Assembly (NCBI GenBank): GCA_035296565.1
Contig: DATHAQ010000021.1
Coordinates: 3,225 to 67,224, forward strand
Origin: JACCZR01 sp035296565
GTDB taxonomy: Bacteria; Actinomycetota; Thermoleophilia; Solirubrobacterales; Thermoleophilaceae
DNA length: 64,000 nucleotides
Direction: 5' to 3'
Every line of letters starts with the position of its first letter. Position 1 is the first letter of the stretch. Below, piece after piece: positions 23,634 to 31,655 of the stretch. The notes beneath the pieces were generated by a model that did no database searches, was not told the DNA's origin, and saw only the letters and a program-made list of their open reading frames with translations. The translations under genes were made by a program, and so were the position numbers.

Positions 23634-25445
23634 GTGGAGAGCAGCACCGTAGAGCGCAAGACCGAGCGCCCGCCCGCGCTCGACGCCGCGACGATGTGCG
23701 AGGCGTTCCAGATCACCTCGGACGCGGTCGCCGGAGAGGTCGCCCTGCGCACCAAGGACGACGAAGTCTCGCTCACGTGGCGCGAGTACGCCGACCGCAC
23801 GCGCAGGGTCGCTGCGGGCCTGGCCGCTCTCGGCGTGCGCCGCGCGGACACGGTGGCCCTCATGCTCACCAACCGGCCCGAGTTCCACTTCTGCGACGCG
23901 GGCGCGATGCACCTCGGCGCCACTCCCTTCTCGATCTACAACACCTACACGCCCGAGCAGATCGAGTACCTGGTCGGCGACGCGGGGAACACGGTCGCGA
24001 TCACCGAGCAGGCCTTCGCGGACCGCCTGATCGCCGTCAAGGATGCCGACAACGCCCTCGAGCACGTCGTTGTGGTCGACGGGGAGTCGCCGGCGGGCGC
24101 GATTTCGCTGGCCGAGCTGGAGGACAAGGGCGACAAGGGCTTCGACTTCGAGGCCGCCTGGAAGGCGGTCCAGCCTGAGGACATCCTCACCCTCATCTAC
24201 ACCTCGGGCACCACGGGGCCGCCCAAGGGCGTGCAGATCACCCACGGGAACATGACCAGCTGCGTGCGCTCCTACGACAAAATCATCGGCTTCCCCTTCG
24301 GAGGGCGGATCGTCTCCTACCTGCCGATGGCCCACGTGGCCGAGCGCAACGTGAGCCACTACCTGCCGATGCTGTGCGGCTTCAACGTCACGTCGTGCCC
24401 CGACGCCCGCCAGGTCGCGGAGTACCTGCCCGAGGTCAAGCCCTCGTGGTTCTTCGCGGTTCCCCGTATCTGGGAGAAGATGAAGGCGGGCCTGGAGGCG
24501 ATGCTGGCCGGGCTGCCCGAGGGTGAGCAGAAGCAGGGCATGCAGAGGGCGCTCGACGTCTCGCTGCAGCGGGTGAAGCTGATCCAGGCGGGCGAGGAGG
24601 TGCCCGAGGAGCTCGAGCAGCAATGGCAGCAGCTGGACGACCAGGTCCTCTCCAATGTGCGCGACATGCTCGGCCTGGGAGAGGTCGAGGCCTGCAACGT
24701 GGGCGCCGCGCCCACGCCGCCTGAGGTGATCGAGTTCTTCCACGCGCTGGGCGTGCCGCTGGCCGAGCTGTGGGGGATGTCGGAGACCACCGGCGCCGGC
24801 ACATGCAACCCACCCGACAGGATCAAGATCGGGACCGTCGGCCCGCCTGCGCCCGACTGCGAGGTCAAGCTCGACGAGGACGGCGAGGTGCTGATCCGCG
24901 GGGGAGTGGTGATGCCGGGCTATCGCAACCTGCCCGACAAGACGGCCGAGACGTTCACCGACGACGGCTTCCTGCGCACCGGCGACATCGGGGAGTTCGA
25001 CGCGGACGGCTACCTGAAGATCGTGGACCGCAAGAAGGAGCTGATCATCAGCGCCGCCGGCAAAAACATGTCGCCCGCCAACATCGAGTCCAAGGTCAAG
25101 GCGGCCGGGCCGCTGATCGGCCAGGTTGTGACCATCGGAGACGCCCGCCAGTACAACAGCGCGCTGGTCACCCTGGACCCCGACGCGATCCCGAGCCTGG
25201 CCGAGAAGGTGAGCGCCTCGCCCGACCCCGCCGAGCTGGCCGGCAACGAGAAGGTGATCGCCGCGGTTCAGGAGGAGATCGACGCCGCCAACGAGCAGCT
25301 GGCTCGCGTGGAGCAGATCAAGAAGTTCACGATCCTGCCCACCGACTGGCAGCCGGGCGGAGACGAGCTGACGCCGACCATGAAGCTCAAGCGCAAGCCG
25401 ATCGCCGAGAAGTACAGGGCCGAGATCGAGGAGCTCTACAGCTAG
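23634..25445 (+). CDS. Long-chain acyl-CoA synthetase (AMP-binding)
   Basis: A 603-residue adenylate-forming ligase activating fatty acids to acyl-CoA through an acyl-AMP. It has the P-loop Y-T-S-G-T-T-G-P-P-K-G, the A5-type motif G-M-S-E-T-T-G, R-T-G-D-I-G-E-F-D and the hinge I-V-D-R-K-K-E-L-I-I-S. It closes with K-L-K-R-K-P containing the catalytic Lys. The GTG at 23634 has GAGAGGAG upstream, and a TAGGCT at 23600-23605 suggests a promoter with a leader of about 20-25 bases. It is the first gene of the block separating rseP from ispG. Its stop shares CTAG with the convergent sigma-factor gene. Confidence 0.93.
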   Translation: MESSTVERKTERPPALDAATMCEAFQITSDAVAGEVALRTKDDEVSLTWREYADRTRRVAAGLAALGVRRADTVALMLTNRPEFHFCDAGAMHLGATPFSIYNTYTPEQIEYLVGDAGNTVAITEQAFADRLIAVKDADNALEHVVVVDGESPAGAISLAELEDKGDKGFDFEAAWKAVQPEDILTLIYTSGTTGPPKGVQITHGNMTSCVRSYDKIIGFPFGGRIVSYLPMAHVAERNVSHYLPMLCGFNVTSCPDARQVAEYLPEVKPSWFFAVPRIWEKMKAGLEAMLAGLPEGEQKQGMQRALDVSLQRVKLIQAGEEVPEELEQQWQQLDDQVLSNVRDMLGLGEVEACNVGAAPTPPEVIEFFHALGVPLAELWGMSETTGAGTCNPPDRIKIGTVGPPAPDCEVKLDEDGEVLIRGGVVMPGYRNLPDKTAETFTDDGFLRTGDIGEFDADGYLKIVDRKKELIISAAGKNMSPANIESKVKAAGPLIGQVVTIGDARQYNSALVTLDPDAIPSLAEKVSASPDPAELAGNEKVIAAVQEEIDAANEQLARVEQIKKFTILPTDWQPGGDELTPTMKLKRKPIAEKYRAEIEELYS

Positions 25446-26641
25446 AGCGCCTCCAGGCGCCGCTCCAGGTAGGCGCGCTCGACCCGGTTCGCGGCACCGG
25501 CGATCGCCAGGCGCAGCGCCGCGGCCGCCTCGTCGCGGCGACCGAGTCGGCGCAGCAGGTCGGCTCGCACGACGTGCAGGCGGTGGTGGCCTTCGAGGGC
25601 CAGCCCGTCGAGGGAGGCCAGCGCCGCGCCGGGGCCCTCCAGCTCGGCCAGCGCGACCGCGCGGTTCAGCGCGACGATCGGGCTCGGCTGCAGCGCCAGC
25701 AGCTGGTCATAGAGGGCGCCGATCTGGCGCCAGTCGGTGCCGGCCGTATCCGGCGCGTCGCTGTGGACGGCATTGATGGCTGCCTGCAGTTGAAGGGGGC
25801 CGGGGCGACCCAGGCGCAGGCAGCGGCGCACGAGGGCCTGGCCCTCCTCGATCAGCGCGCGGTCCCAGAGCCCGCGGTCCTGCTCGGCGAGCGGGACGAG
25901 CTCTCCTCCCGAACGGGCCCCGCGCCGCGCGTCGGTCAGCAGCATGAGGGCGAGCAGGCCAAGCACCTCGGGCTCGTCGGGCATCAGCTCGGCCAGCAGG
26001 CGGCCCAGGCGGATCGCCTCCGAGCACAGCTCGGCGCGGACCAGCGCGTCGCCCTCGCTGGCCGTGTGGCCCTCGTTGAAGACCAGGTACACGACGGCAA
26101 GCACCGCCCCCAGCCGGTCGGGCAGCTCGTCCGCGTCCGGCACCCGATAGGGGATCGTCGCGGCGCGGATCTTGGCCTTCGCGCGGGCCAGGCGCTGGGC
26201 CATGGTCGCTTCGGGCACGAGGAACGCGCGCGCGATCTCTGGCGTCGTCAGCCCGCCGAGAAGGCGCAGGGTGAGAGCGACCTGCGCCTCCGTGCTCAGG
26301 GCGGGATGGCAGCAGGTGAAGATCAACCGCAGCTCGTCGTCGCGCATGGCCCCCTCCTCGAGCGGCGGTTCGGGCGTGGGCGGTCGCAACCGCTCGCGCT
26401 CGCCGTGCAACTCAGCGCGCCGCGATTCGCGTCGGTGACGGTCGATCGCCCGGTTGCGCGCCGTGGTGATGATCCAGCCGGCCGGGCTCGGGGGCGGGCC
26501 GGTGCGCGGCCATTGTTCGGCGGCGACCGCCCAGGCGTCCTGAACCGCCTCCTCGGCGAGCTCGATGTCGCCCAGCAGCCGCACCAGTACCGCGACGGCG
26601 CGGCCGTGCTCCTTTCGGAACACACGGTCGAGTTCCGTCAC
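25442..26641 (-). CDS. ECF42-type RNA polymerase sigma factor with C-terminal helical domain
   Basis: A 399-residue group IV sigma factor. Sigma2 is at about residues 5-75 (with W-I-I-T-T-A-R-N-R-A-I-D-R) and sigma4 at about 105-160 (T-L-R-L-L-G-G-L-T-T-P-E-I-A-R-A-F). A conserved 200-residue C-terminal region follows, with F-N-E-G-H and L-M-P-D-E-P-E, TPR-like in this family. The C-terminal extension and the adjacent DGPF-domain gene define the ECF42 group, which is regulated without a classical anti-sigma factor. A second, similar sigma/DGPF pair is at 55994-57507. It is transcribed after the DGPF gene with a 4-base gap. Confidence 0.9.
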   Translation of the reverse strand: MTELDRVFRKEHGRAVAVLVRLLGDIELAEEAVQDAWAVAAEQWPRTGPPPSPAGWIITTARNRAIDRHRRESRRAELHGERERLRPPTPEPPLEEGAMRDDELRLIFTCCHPALSTEAQVALTLRLLGGLTTPEIARAFLVPEATMAQRLARAKAKIRAATIPYRVPDADELPDRLGAVLAVVYLVFNEGHTASEGDALVRAELCSEAIRLGRLLAELMPDEPEVLGLLALMLLTDARRGARSGGELVPLAEQDRGLWDRALIEEGQALVRRCLRLGRPGPLQLQAAINAVHSDAPDTAGTDWRQIGALYDQLLALQPSPIVALNRAVALAELEGPGAALASLDGLALEGHHRLHVVRADLLRRLGRRDEAAAALRLAIAGAANRVERAYLERRLEAL

Positions 26642-26645
26642 GGCG

Positions 26646-26972
26646 CTACTGGAACGGACGCACCTCGATCGGCAGCGTCGTCGCGCGCGAGGTCCTGCGC
26701 GCCCACTCCAGCGCCGCGTCGAGGTCGGGCGCGTCGATCACCGTGAAGCCGCCCAGGTGCTCCTTGGCCTCGATGAACGGCCCGTCGGTGACCAAGTCGT
26801 CGCGCACGACGGAGGCCGTGTCGGGCGGGTGCAGGCCGCCGGCGAACACCCACACGCCCGCGGCCTTCATCTCTTCGTCGACGGCGCGCGTGTCGGCCAT
26901 GATCTGCTCGAGGTTCTCGGGCGGCGGGCCCTCCCCGTAGGGCTGGTACACGGAGAGCAGGTAGCGGGTCAT
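26646..26972 (-). CDS. YCII/DGPF-domain protein
   Basis: A 108-residue protein of the YCII-related superfamily. It opens with M-T-R-Y-L-L-S-V-Y and contains the family D-G-P-F motif (V-T-D-G-P-F-I-E-A-K-E), then a ferredoxin-like second half. Proteins with this motif accompany ECF42 sigma factors, and their biochemical function is not settled. It overlaps the upstream RibD-C gene by 4 bases and precedes the sigma gene by 4, so the three genes form one operon. The paralogue at 55994 is longer at the N-terminal loop. Confidence 0.85.
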   Translation of the reverse strand: MTRYLLSVYQPYGEGPPPENLEQIMADTRAVDEEMKAAGVWVFAGGLHPPDTASVVRDDLVTDGPFIEAKEHLGGFTVIDAPDLDAALEWARRTSRATTLPIEVRPFQ

Positions 26973-27508
26973 GCGCGTGCCCGATGGTAGGTCGCGACCG
27001 TCACGCCCGTCGTGGTGGTGACCGAGTCGGTCAGCCCGAGCTCGATGGGGGGCCCGCCGTCCTCGAACAGCCGCTTGCCAGAGCCGAGCACGAGCGGGTG
27101 GATCGTCAGCAGCAGCTCGTCCACCAGCCCGGCGCGCAGCAGTGAGTGCAGGAGCTCGCCGCTACCGAGCACCACCAACTGGTCCTCGCCCGCCGTGCGC
27201 TTGAGCTCGGCCACGTCCCCGCGCACGAGCGTGGAGTTCTGCCATGGCAGCGGCTCGCTGAGGGTCCGCGAGACGACGTACTTCTCCCGCGCCTCCAGCA
27301 CCGGTGTGAACGGGTTGTCCTCGCGCCCCGCCCAGGCTCGGATGAACTCCTCGTAGGTGCGGCGGCCGAACAGCAGCCCTCCGCCGCGGGCCATGTCCCG
27401 GGCCATTACCTGAGCCAGCACCTCGTCCTGGTAGGGCGGGGACCAGTCCTCGGGGGCCTCCATCACCCCGTCCAGCGTGACGTTCTCGACGGCCTTGATC
27501 GTCGTCAT
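26969..27508 (-). CDS. RibD C-terminal/dihydrofolate reductase-like protein
   Basis: A 179-residue protein with the DHFR-like fold of the RibD C-terminal family. Visible elements are the N-terminal V-T-L-D-G-V-M, G-G-G-L-L-F-G-R-R-T-Y-E-E-F (NADPH loop region), L-V-V-L-G-S-G-E-L and the closing E-L-L-L-T-I-H-P-L-V-L-G-S-G-K-R-L-F. The ATG at 27508 is preceded by GAGGAGG with good spacing; the longer form from 27580 has no such site. A flavin- or folate-like reductase role is possible but the substrate is unknown. It heads the ECF42 operon and is divergent from a Nudix gene. Confidence 0.82.
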   Translation of the reverse strand: MTTIKAVENVTLDGVMEAPEDWSPPYQDEVLAQVMARDMARGGGLLFGRRTYEEFIRAWAGREDNPFTPVLEAREKYVVSRTLSEPLPWQNSTLVRGDVAELKRTAGEDQLVVLGSGELLHSLLRAGLVDELLLTIHPLVLGSGKRLFEDGGPPIELGLTDSVTTTTGVTVATYHRARA

Positions 27509-27571
27509 GTCGTGTCCTCCTCGGGATCGCTCTCGCCCCCTACACGAACGCCGGCGAGCCGAATCGACATC

Positions 27572-28237
27572 ATGGGTCACGTGGAGTCATCGTCCGCGGC
27601 GCTGCTGGCGAGGGGACCCTGGGACCCCGAGGACGTCGACGTTCGCTGGCACCAGGCGGCCTACGAGCCGTCGGCGCAGCTGAGCGAGGCCGCCGACGCC
27701 CACGTGGCCGCGCTCAGCGAGCGCGGGTCGCCGGCCCACGACGGAATGGCGGCGCGCATGCGCGACCACGAGGCGCGCGCCGGCGGCCTGTGGCTCGAGC
27801 TGCAGCCCGCGCGCTGGGCGCTGCGCCTCGTGGAGGGCGAGGCCTGCGACTCGCTGACCGCGCTCTGCGTGGTCCGGCGGGAGGACGGGTCCTGGCTCGC
27901 GGGCCGCCGGGCCGCGTGGCTGGCCACCTGGGCCGAGCGCTGGGCGCTGGGAGCCGGCGGCGCGGTCGAGGTGGGGGAGAGCCCCGTGGACACCCTCACC
28001 CGCGAGCTGGAGGAGGAGTGGCGGCTGAGGCCCGTCCGGACCACAATCGAGGCGCTGGTCCGACTCCCCAATGGCGTGGTCATGCTCGTCGGCCAGGCCA
28101 CGGTGCCCGAAGACGCCGAGCCGGTGCCCGACGCCGAGCACGACGAGTTCGCCTGGTGGCCGCCCGATCCCGAGAGCTGGCCGGAGGAGGCCGACTGGCG
28201 TCTGCGGCGCATGGGGACCCTGCTATCCGGGGGATGA
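27572..28237 (+). CDS. Nudix hydrolase
   Basis: A 221-residue protein with an uncharacterised N-terminal half and a Nudix domain in the C-terminal half (about residues 90-215). The Nudix box reads G-G-A-V-E-V-G-E-S then R-E-L-E-E-E-W, close to the GX5EX7REUXEEXGU consensus but with Trp at the penultimate Gly position. The substrate is unknown; such enzymes cleave nucleoside diphosphate-linked molecules. The ATG at 27572 is chosen because upstream extension overlaps the promoter region of the divergent gene. No strong ribosome-binding site is seen. Confidence 0.75.
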   Translation: MGHVESSSAALLARGPWDPEDVDVRWHQAAYEPSAQLSEAADAHVAALSERGSPAHDGMAARMRDHEARAGGLWLELQPARWALRLVEGEACDSLTALCVVRREDGSWLAGRRAAWLATWAERWALGAGGAVEVGESPVDTLTRELEEEWRLRPVRTTIEALVRLPNGVVMLVGQATVPEDAEPVPDAEHDEFAWWPPDPESWPEEADWRLRRMGTLLSGG

Positions 28238-28278
28238 GCCCCGGGTAGCGCGGGCCCTGAGCGGGCGATAGCTCCTTG

Positions 28279-28284
28279 TACCCT
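28279..28284 (+). promoter_or_regulatory. -10 hexamer for ispG (leaderless)
   Basis: TACCCT is followed by six bases and then the ispG GTG at 28291. It selects that GTG over an in-frame TTG at 28276, which lies before the hexamer. Confidence 0.6.
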
Positions 28285-28290
28285 CAGGGG

Positions 28291-29586
28291 GTGCCCTCCC
28301 AGCGCCAGATCGACGTCGGCGGCGTGAAGATCGGCGGCGGCGCCCCGGTCGCCGTGCAGTCGATGACCAAGACTGAAACCGCCGACTACGATGCCACGCT
28401 CAAGCAGATCCGCGCCATCGCGGACGCCGGCGGCGACATCGTCCGCTGCGCGGTGCCGCGCGACAAGGATGTGGACGCGTTGAAGCGCCTCGTGGTCGAG
28501 TCGCCGATCCCGGTCATCGCCGACATCCACTTCAACCACACCCTGGCGCTCAAGGCCATCGACGCCGGCGCGCACTGCGTACGCATCAACCCCGGCAACA
28601 TCGGCGGTCACGAGAAGACCGGCGAGGTCACCGAGCGGGCCAAGGCCGCCGGAACCCCGCTCCGCATCGGCGTCAACTCGGGCTCGCTGCCCAAGCACCT
28701 GCACGAGCTCGAGCGCGAGAACTCGGTGGAGGCGCTGGTCCGGGCCGCGGTGGAGTACGTCGAGCTGATGGAGCGCCTGGACTTCGAGAACTTCAAGGTC
28801 TCGATCAAGTCCACGAGCGTCCCCAACACGATCGCCTCCAACCGGCTGCTCGCCGAGCGCATTCCCTACCCGCTCCACCTGGGCATCACCGAGGCGGGCA
28901 CCAAGTGGACCGGCTCGCTGAAGTCCGCCGTCGGGCTCGGCACGCTGTTGGCCGACGGCATCGGCGACACCGTGCGCATCTCGCTCTCGACCTTCCACGC
29001 CGAGGAGGAGGTCAAGGTCGCCTGGGAGATCCTCAAGGCGCTCAAGCTGCGCGAGAAGGGCCCGGTGCTGATCGCCTGCCCGACCTGCGGGCGGCTCCAG
29101 TTCGACATGGACACCGTGGTGGCCGAGGTCGAGAACAGGCTCGAGGCCTACGACGAGCCGATCGAGGTGGCCGTGCTGGGCTGCGCGGTCAACGGCATCG
29201 GTGAGGCCTCGCACGCCGACTTCGGCATCACCGGCGCCAAGAACGAGGGCCTGATCTTCGCCGGGGGCGAGCCGCTGCGAAAGGTGCCCCAGGAGCGCCT
29301 GGTGGAGGAGCTCTTCACCGAGATCGACCGCTCGCTCAAGCTCGGCCGCGTCGAGCGCGATGAGTCCAAGGCCGCAGAGGGAGCCGAGTGGCTGCAGAAG
29401 ATCGAGGAGGAGAACGCCGGCGAGATGACGCCCGAGCGCATGGCCGCGATGGAGGCCGCCGCGGCCAGCGAGCAGGCCATGGCCGAGGGCGACGCCCTGC
29501 CGATGGCCGGGGCTCCGAAGTCCGACCGCAAGCGGCTGGACGAGGACGTCTCGCCCACGGCCGGGCGCCGCTTCACGCGGGCGTAG
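28291..29586 (+). CDS. ispG: 4-hydroxy-3-methylbut-2-enyl diphosphate synthase
   Basis: A 4Fe-4S enzyme of the MEP pathway converting MEcPP to HMBPP. The 431-residue protein has the TIM-barrel part (V-Q-S-M-T-K-T-E-T; A-D-I-H-F-N; R-I-N-P-G-N-I-G). Cluster ligands are in C-P-T-C-G-R and L-G-C-A-V-N-G-I-G-E. About 60 residues beyond the usual end form an acidic, Ala/Met-rich tail of unknown role. Start and promoter are discussed at 28279. Its end overlaps the convergent GGDEF gene by 14 bases. Confidence 0.95.
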   Translation: MPSQRQIDVGGVKIGGGAPVAVQSMTKTETADYDATLKQIRAIADAGGDIVRCAVPRDKDVDALKRLVVESPIPVIADIHFNHTLALKAIDAGAHCVRINPGNIGGHEKTGEVTERAKAAGTPLRIGVNSGSLPKHLHELERENSVEALVRAAVEYVELMERLDFENFKVSIKSTSVPNTIASNRLLAERIPYPLHLGITEAGTKWTGSLKSAVGLGTLLADGIGDTVRISLSTFHAEEEVKVAWEILKALKLREKGPVLIACPTCGRLQFDMDTVVAEVENRLEAYDEPIEVAVLGCAVNGIGEASHADFGITGAKNEGLIFAGGEPLRKVPQERLVEELFTEIDRSLKLGRVERDESKAAEGAEWLQKIEEENAGEMTPERMAAMEAAAASEQAMAEGDALPMAGAPKSDRKRLDEDVSPTAGRRFTRA

Positions 29587-31570
29587 GGGCCTCCGAGCGC
29601 GCCGGCTCGGCGCGTAGGACGAACGCGAAGGCCTCGACCACCGCGGAGTCGAACTGTGTGCCGGCGCAGCGGCGCAGCTCGGCGAGGGCCTCCTCGCGGC
29701 TGACCGCCTGGCGGTAGGGCCGCGGCACGGTCATCGCCTCGAAGGCGTCGCAGACCGCGACGACCCGGGCGCCGAGCGGGATCTCCTCGCCCTTCAGGCC
29801 GTCGGGATACCCCTCGCCGTCCATGTGCTCATGGCTGGAGCGCACCAGCCGCGCTACGGGGGCGAGCGCCGGAGCGGCGCTCAGGATGCGCTCGCCGACC
29901 AGCGTGTGGCGGCGCATGAACTCCCACTCCTCGTCGTCGAGCGGACCGGTCTTCTCGAGGATCGCGTCGGGCACGGCCACCTTGCCGAGGTCGTGCAGCT
30001 CGGCCGCGCGGTGGACCTCGTCGCGGTCCTCGGCCGTCATGTTCAGCCGGGAGGCGACCTTGGAGGCCAGGGCGGCCACCACGTTGCCGTGGGCCTCCAG
30101 CCGGGGGTCGCGCTCGGACAGGGCGGCCACCAGCGCCCGGCAGGTCTGGCTGGGGGCGGACGGGCGCGACTGGCCCTTCTGCTGGTACATGCGCGTGTCG
30201 GCTTGGCGCAGCGCCGCGGTGGCGTCACGCACATCCGCCGGGATGAGCACCGAGCCGTGGGCGGCGTCGACCGAGAAGCCGTCGCCGCGTTCGGTGAGGG
30301 CGGCCACGCCGGCCCTCAGGGTCGCGTCGTTGCGGGTCGGGTCCACTCGGGCCAGGACGCAGAACTCGTCGCCCCCCAGGCGATAGGCCCGCCCCACGGG
30401 CGCCACGGCGCGCTCGAGCCGCTTGCCCAGGCGGACGAGCAGCTGGTCGCCGGCGGGGTGGCCGAAGACGTCGTTGTAGCCCTTGAAGCCGTTCAGGTCG
30501 AAGAAGGCGAGCATCCACGGCGAGTCCTGCTCGGCGATCTCCACCGTCCTCACGAGGTCGCTCATGAGCCGCCGCCAGTTGCCGAGGCCGGTGAGGGCGT
30601 CCGAGAGGGCGTCACGGCGCGACTTGGCCACCAGGCGGCGGTTGTCCTGCGCGGCGACCGCCATCCGGGCGGTCACCGCGAGCAGAGCCGCGGCAGCCAG
30701 CGCCTGCCCGGTGATCCCCAGGTGGGCCGCGGAGGCGAGCACCGACGTCGCGACGGCCACCAGCGCGCACAAGACGGGCGCGTCGGTGACACGGCGGTCG
30801 ACGCGCCTGGCCCCGCGCGGCTCGGGACGCTGCCACGCGGCCAGGCCCACGATGAGAGCGGCGGTGGGCCACAACAGGTCGAGGGCGGCGCCCTCCTTGT
30901 AGGTGCCCTCGGCCGACTGGAGCAGGTAGCTGACGTCGGCGACCGCCATCAGTCCCAGGCCGGCGGCGAGCATGAGCCAGGCGTTCCCGGGCCGCCAGCC
31001 GCTGAGCGCGGTCATGCCCACCACGAGGGCCAGGAGGGCCACATCGCAGAGGGGATAGGCGAGGTTGGTGGCCACGGCCAGCCCGCTGCCGTCCAGCGAG
31101 CCTAGGATGGGGCCGAAGGCGACGGCCGTGGCCAGGGCGGCGACGGTCAGAGCGGCGATCAGGGCGTCCAGCGCGAGGCGCGAGCCAAAGTGGCCGAGCC
31201 GCGCGCGGGCGAGCCACACCAGGGCCACGAAGGAGGCGGGGTAGAGCGCCAGGTAGAGGATGTCCGCAGGGGAGGGGACCGGCACCTGGTCGAGGCCGGT
31301 CAGAAACAGCGACCAGTAGACCTCGCCCGCGGTCCAGAGCGCGATGCCCGCGCCCAGAAGGGCCCAGGCCCGGCGCTCCTCGCGTACCAGGGCGCTGCGC
31401 AGCAGGCACGCCGCCGCCGCCGAACCCATCAGGCCGTTGTAGAGCCAGCCGTCCCACAGCGGGCCCTCTCCGACGCCCAGCAGGGCATGGACGGCGAAGG
31501 CCAGCCAGGCCGCCCCCACCAGGGCGGCGAATGCGCGCAGAACGCTGCGGTACCTCGTGTTTGCGACCAC
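29573..31570 (-). CDS. Membrane diguanylate cyclase with C-terminal HD domain
   Basis: A 665-residue signalling protein. About eight to ten hydrophobic segments fill residues 1-310 (an uncharacterised sensor). A GGDEF domain follows, with the active-site loop R-L-G-G-D-E-F intact and F-F-D-L-N-G-F-K for metal and base binding. It should make c-di-GMP. No RxxD inhibitory site is seen just before the loop. The C-terminal HD domain has E-L-H-D-L-G-K and H-E-H-M-D-G-E-G-Y-P, resembling HD-GYP phosphodiesterases although the first His of the usual HH pair is Ser. Synthesis, breakdown or both are possible. A putative c-di-GMP-binding protein is encoded at 34089. Confidence 0.88.
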   Translation of the reverse strand: MVANTRYRSVLRAFAALVGAAWLAFAVHALLGVGEGPLWDGWLYNGLMGSAAAACLLRSALVREERRAWALLGAGIALWTAGEVYWSLFLTGLDQVPVPSPADILYLALYPASFVALVWLARARLGHFGSRLALDALIAALTVAALATAVAFGPILGSLDGSGLAVATNLAYPLCDVALLALVVGMTALSGWRPGNAWLMLAAGLGLMAVADVSYLLQSAEGTYKEGAALDLLWPTAALIVGLAAWQRPEPRGARRVDRRVTDAPVLCALVAVATSVLASAAHLGITGQALAAAALLAVTARMAVAAQDNRRLVAKSRRDALSDALTGLGNWRRLMSDLVRTVEIAEQDSPWMLAFFDLNGFKGYNDVFGHPAGDQLLVRLGKRLERAVAPVGRAYRLGGDEFCVLARVDPTRNDATLRAGVAALTERGDGFSVDAAHGSVLIPADVRDATAALRQADTRMYQQKGQSRPSAPSQTCRALVAALSERDPRLEAHGNVVAALASKVASRLNMTAEDRDEVHRAAELHDLGKVAVPDAILEKTGPLDDEEWEFMRRHTLVGERILSAAPALAPVARLVRSSHEHMDGEGYPDGLKGEEIPLGARVVAVCDAFEAMTVPRPYRQAVSREEALAELRRCAGTQFDSAVVEAFAFVLRAEPARSEAPTPA

Positions 31571-31640
31571 GTGTTCTTCCTTTTCGGCGCCAGGGCCCGT
31601 CCCCTTGACCCGAAAGGCATGCGCGCAGTGACCCGGAACC

Positions 31641-31646
31641 TAGACT
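31641..31646 (+). promoter_or_regulatory. Candidate -10 for proS
   Basis: TAGACT is followed by nine bases and then the proS GTG at 31656. A TTGACC at 31605-31610 is too distant to be a standard -35. Confidence 0.45.
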
Positions 31647-31655
31647 CGGACCAGA

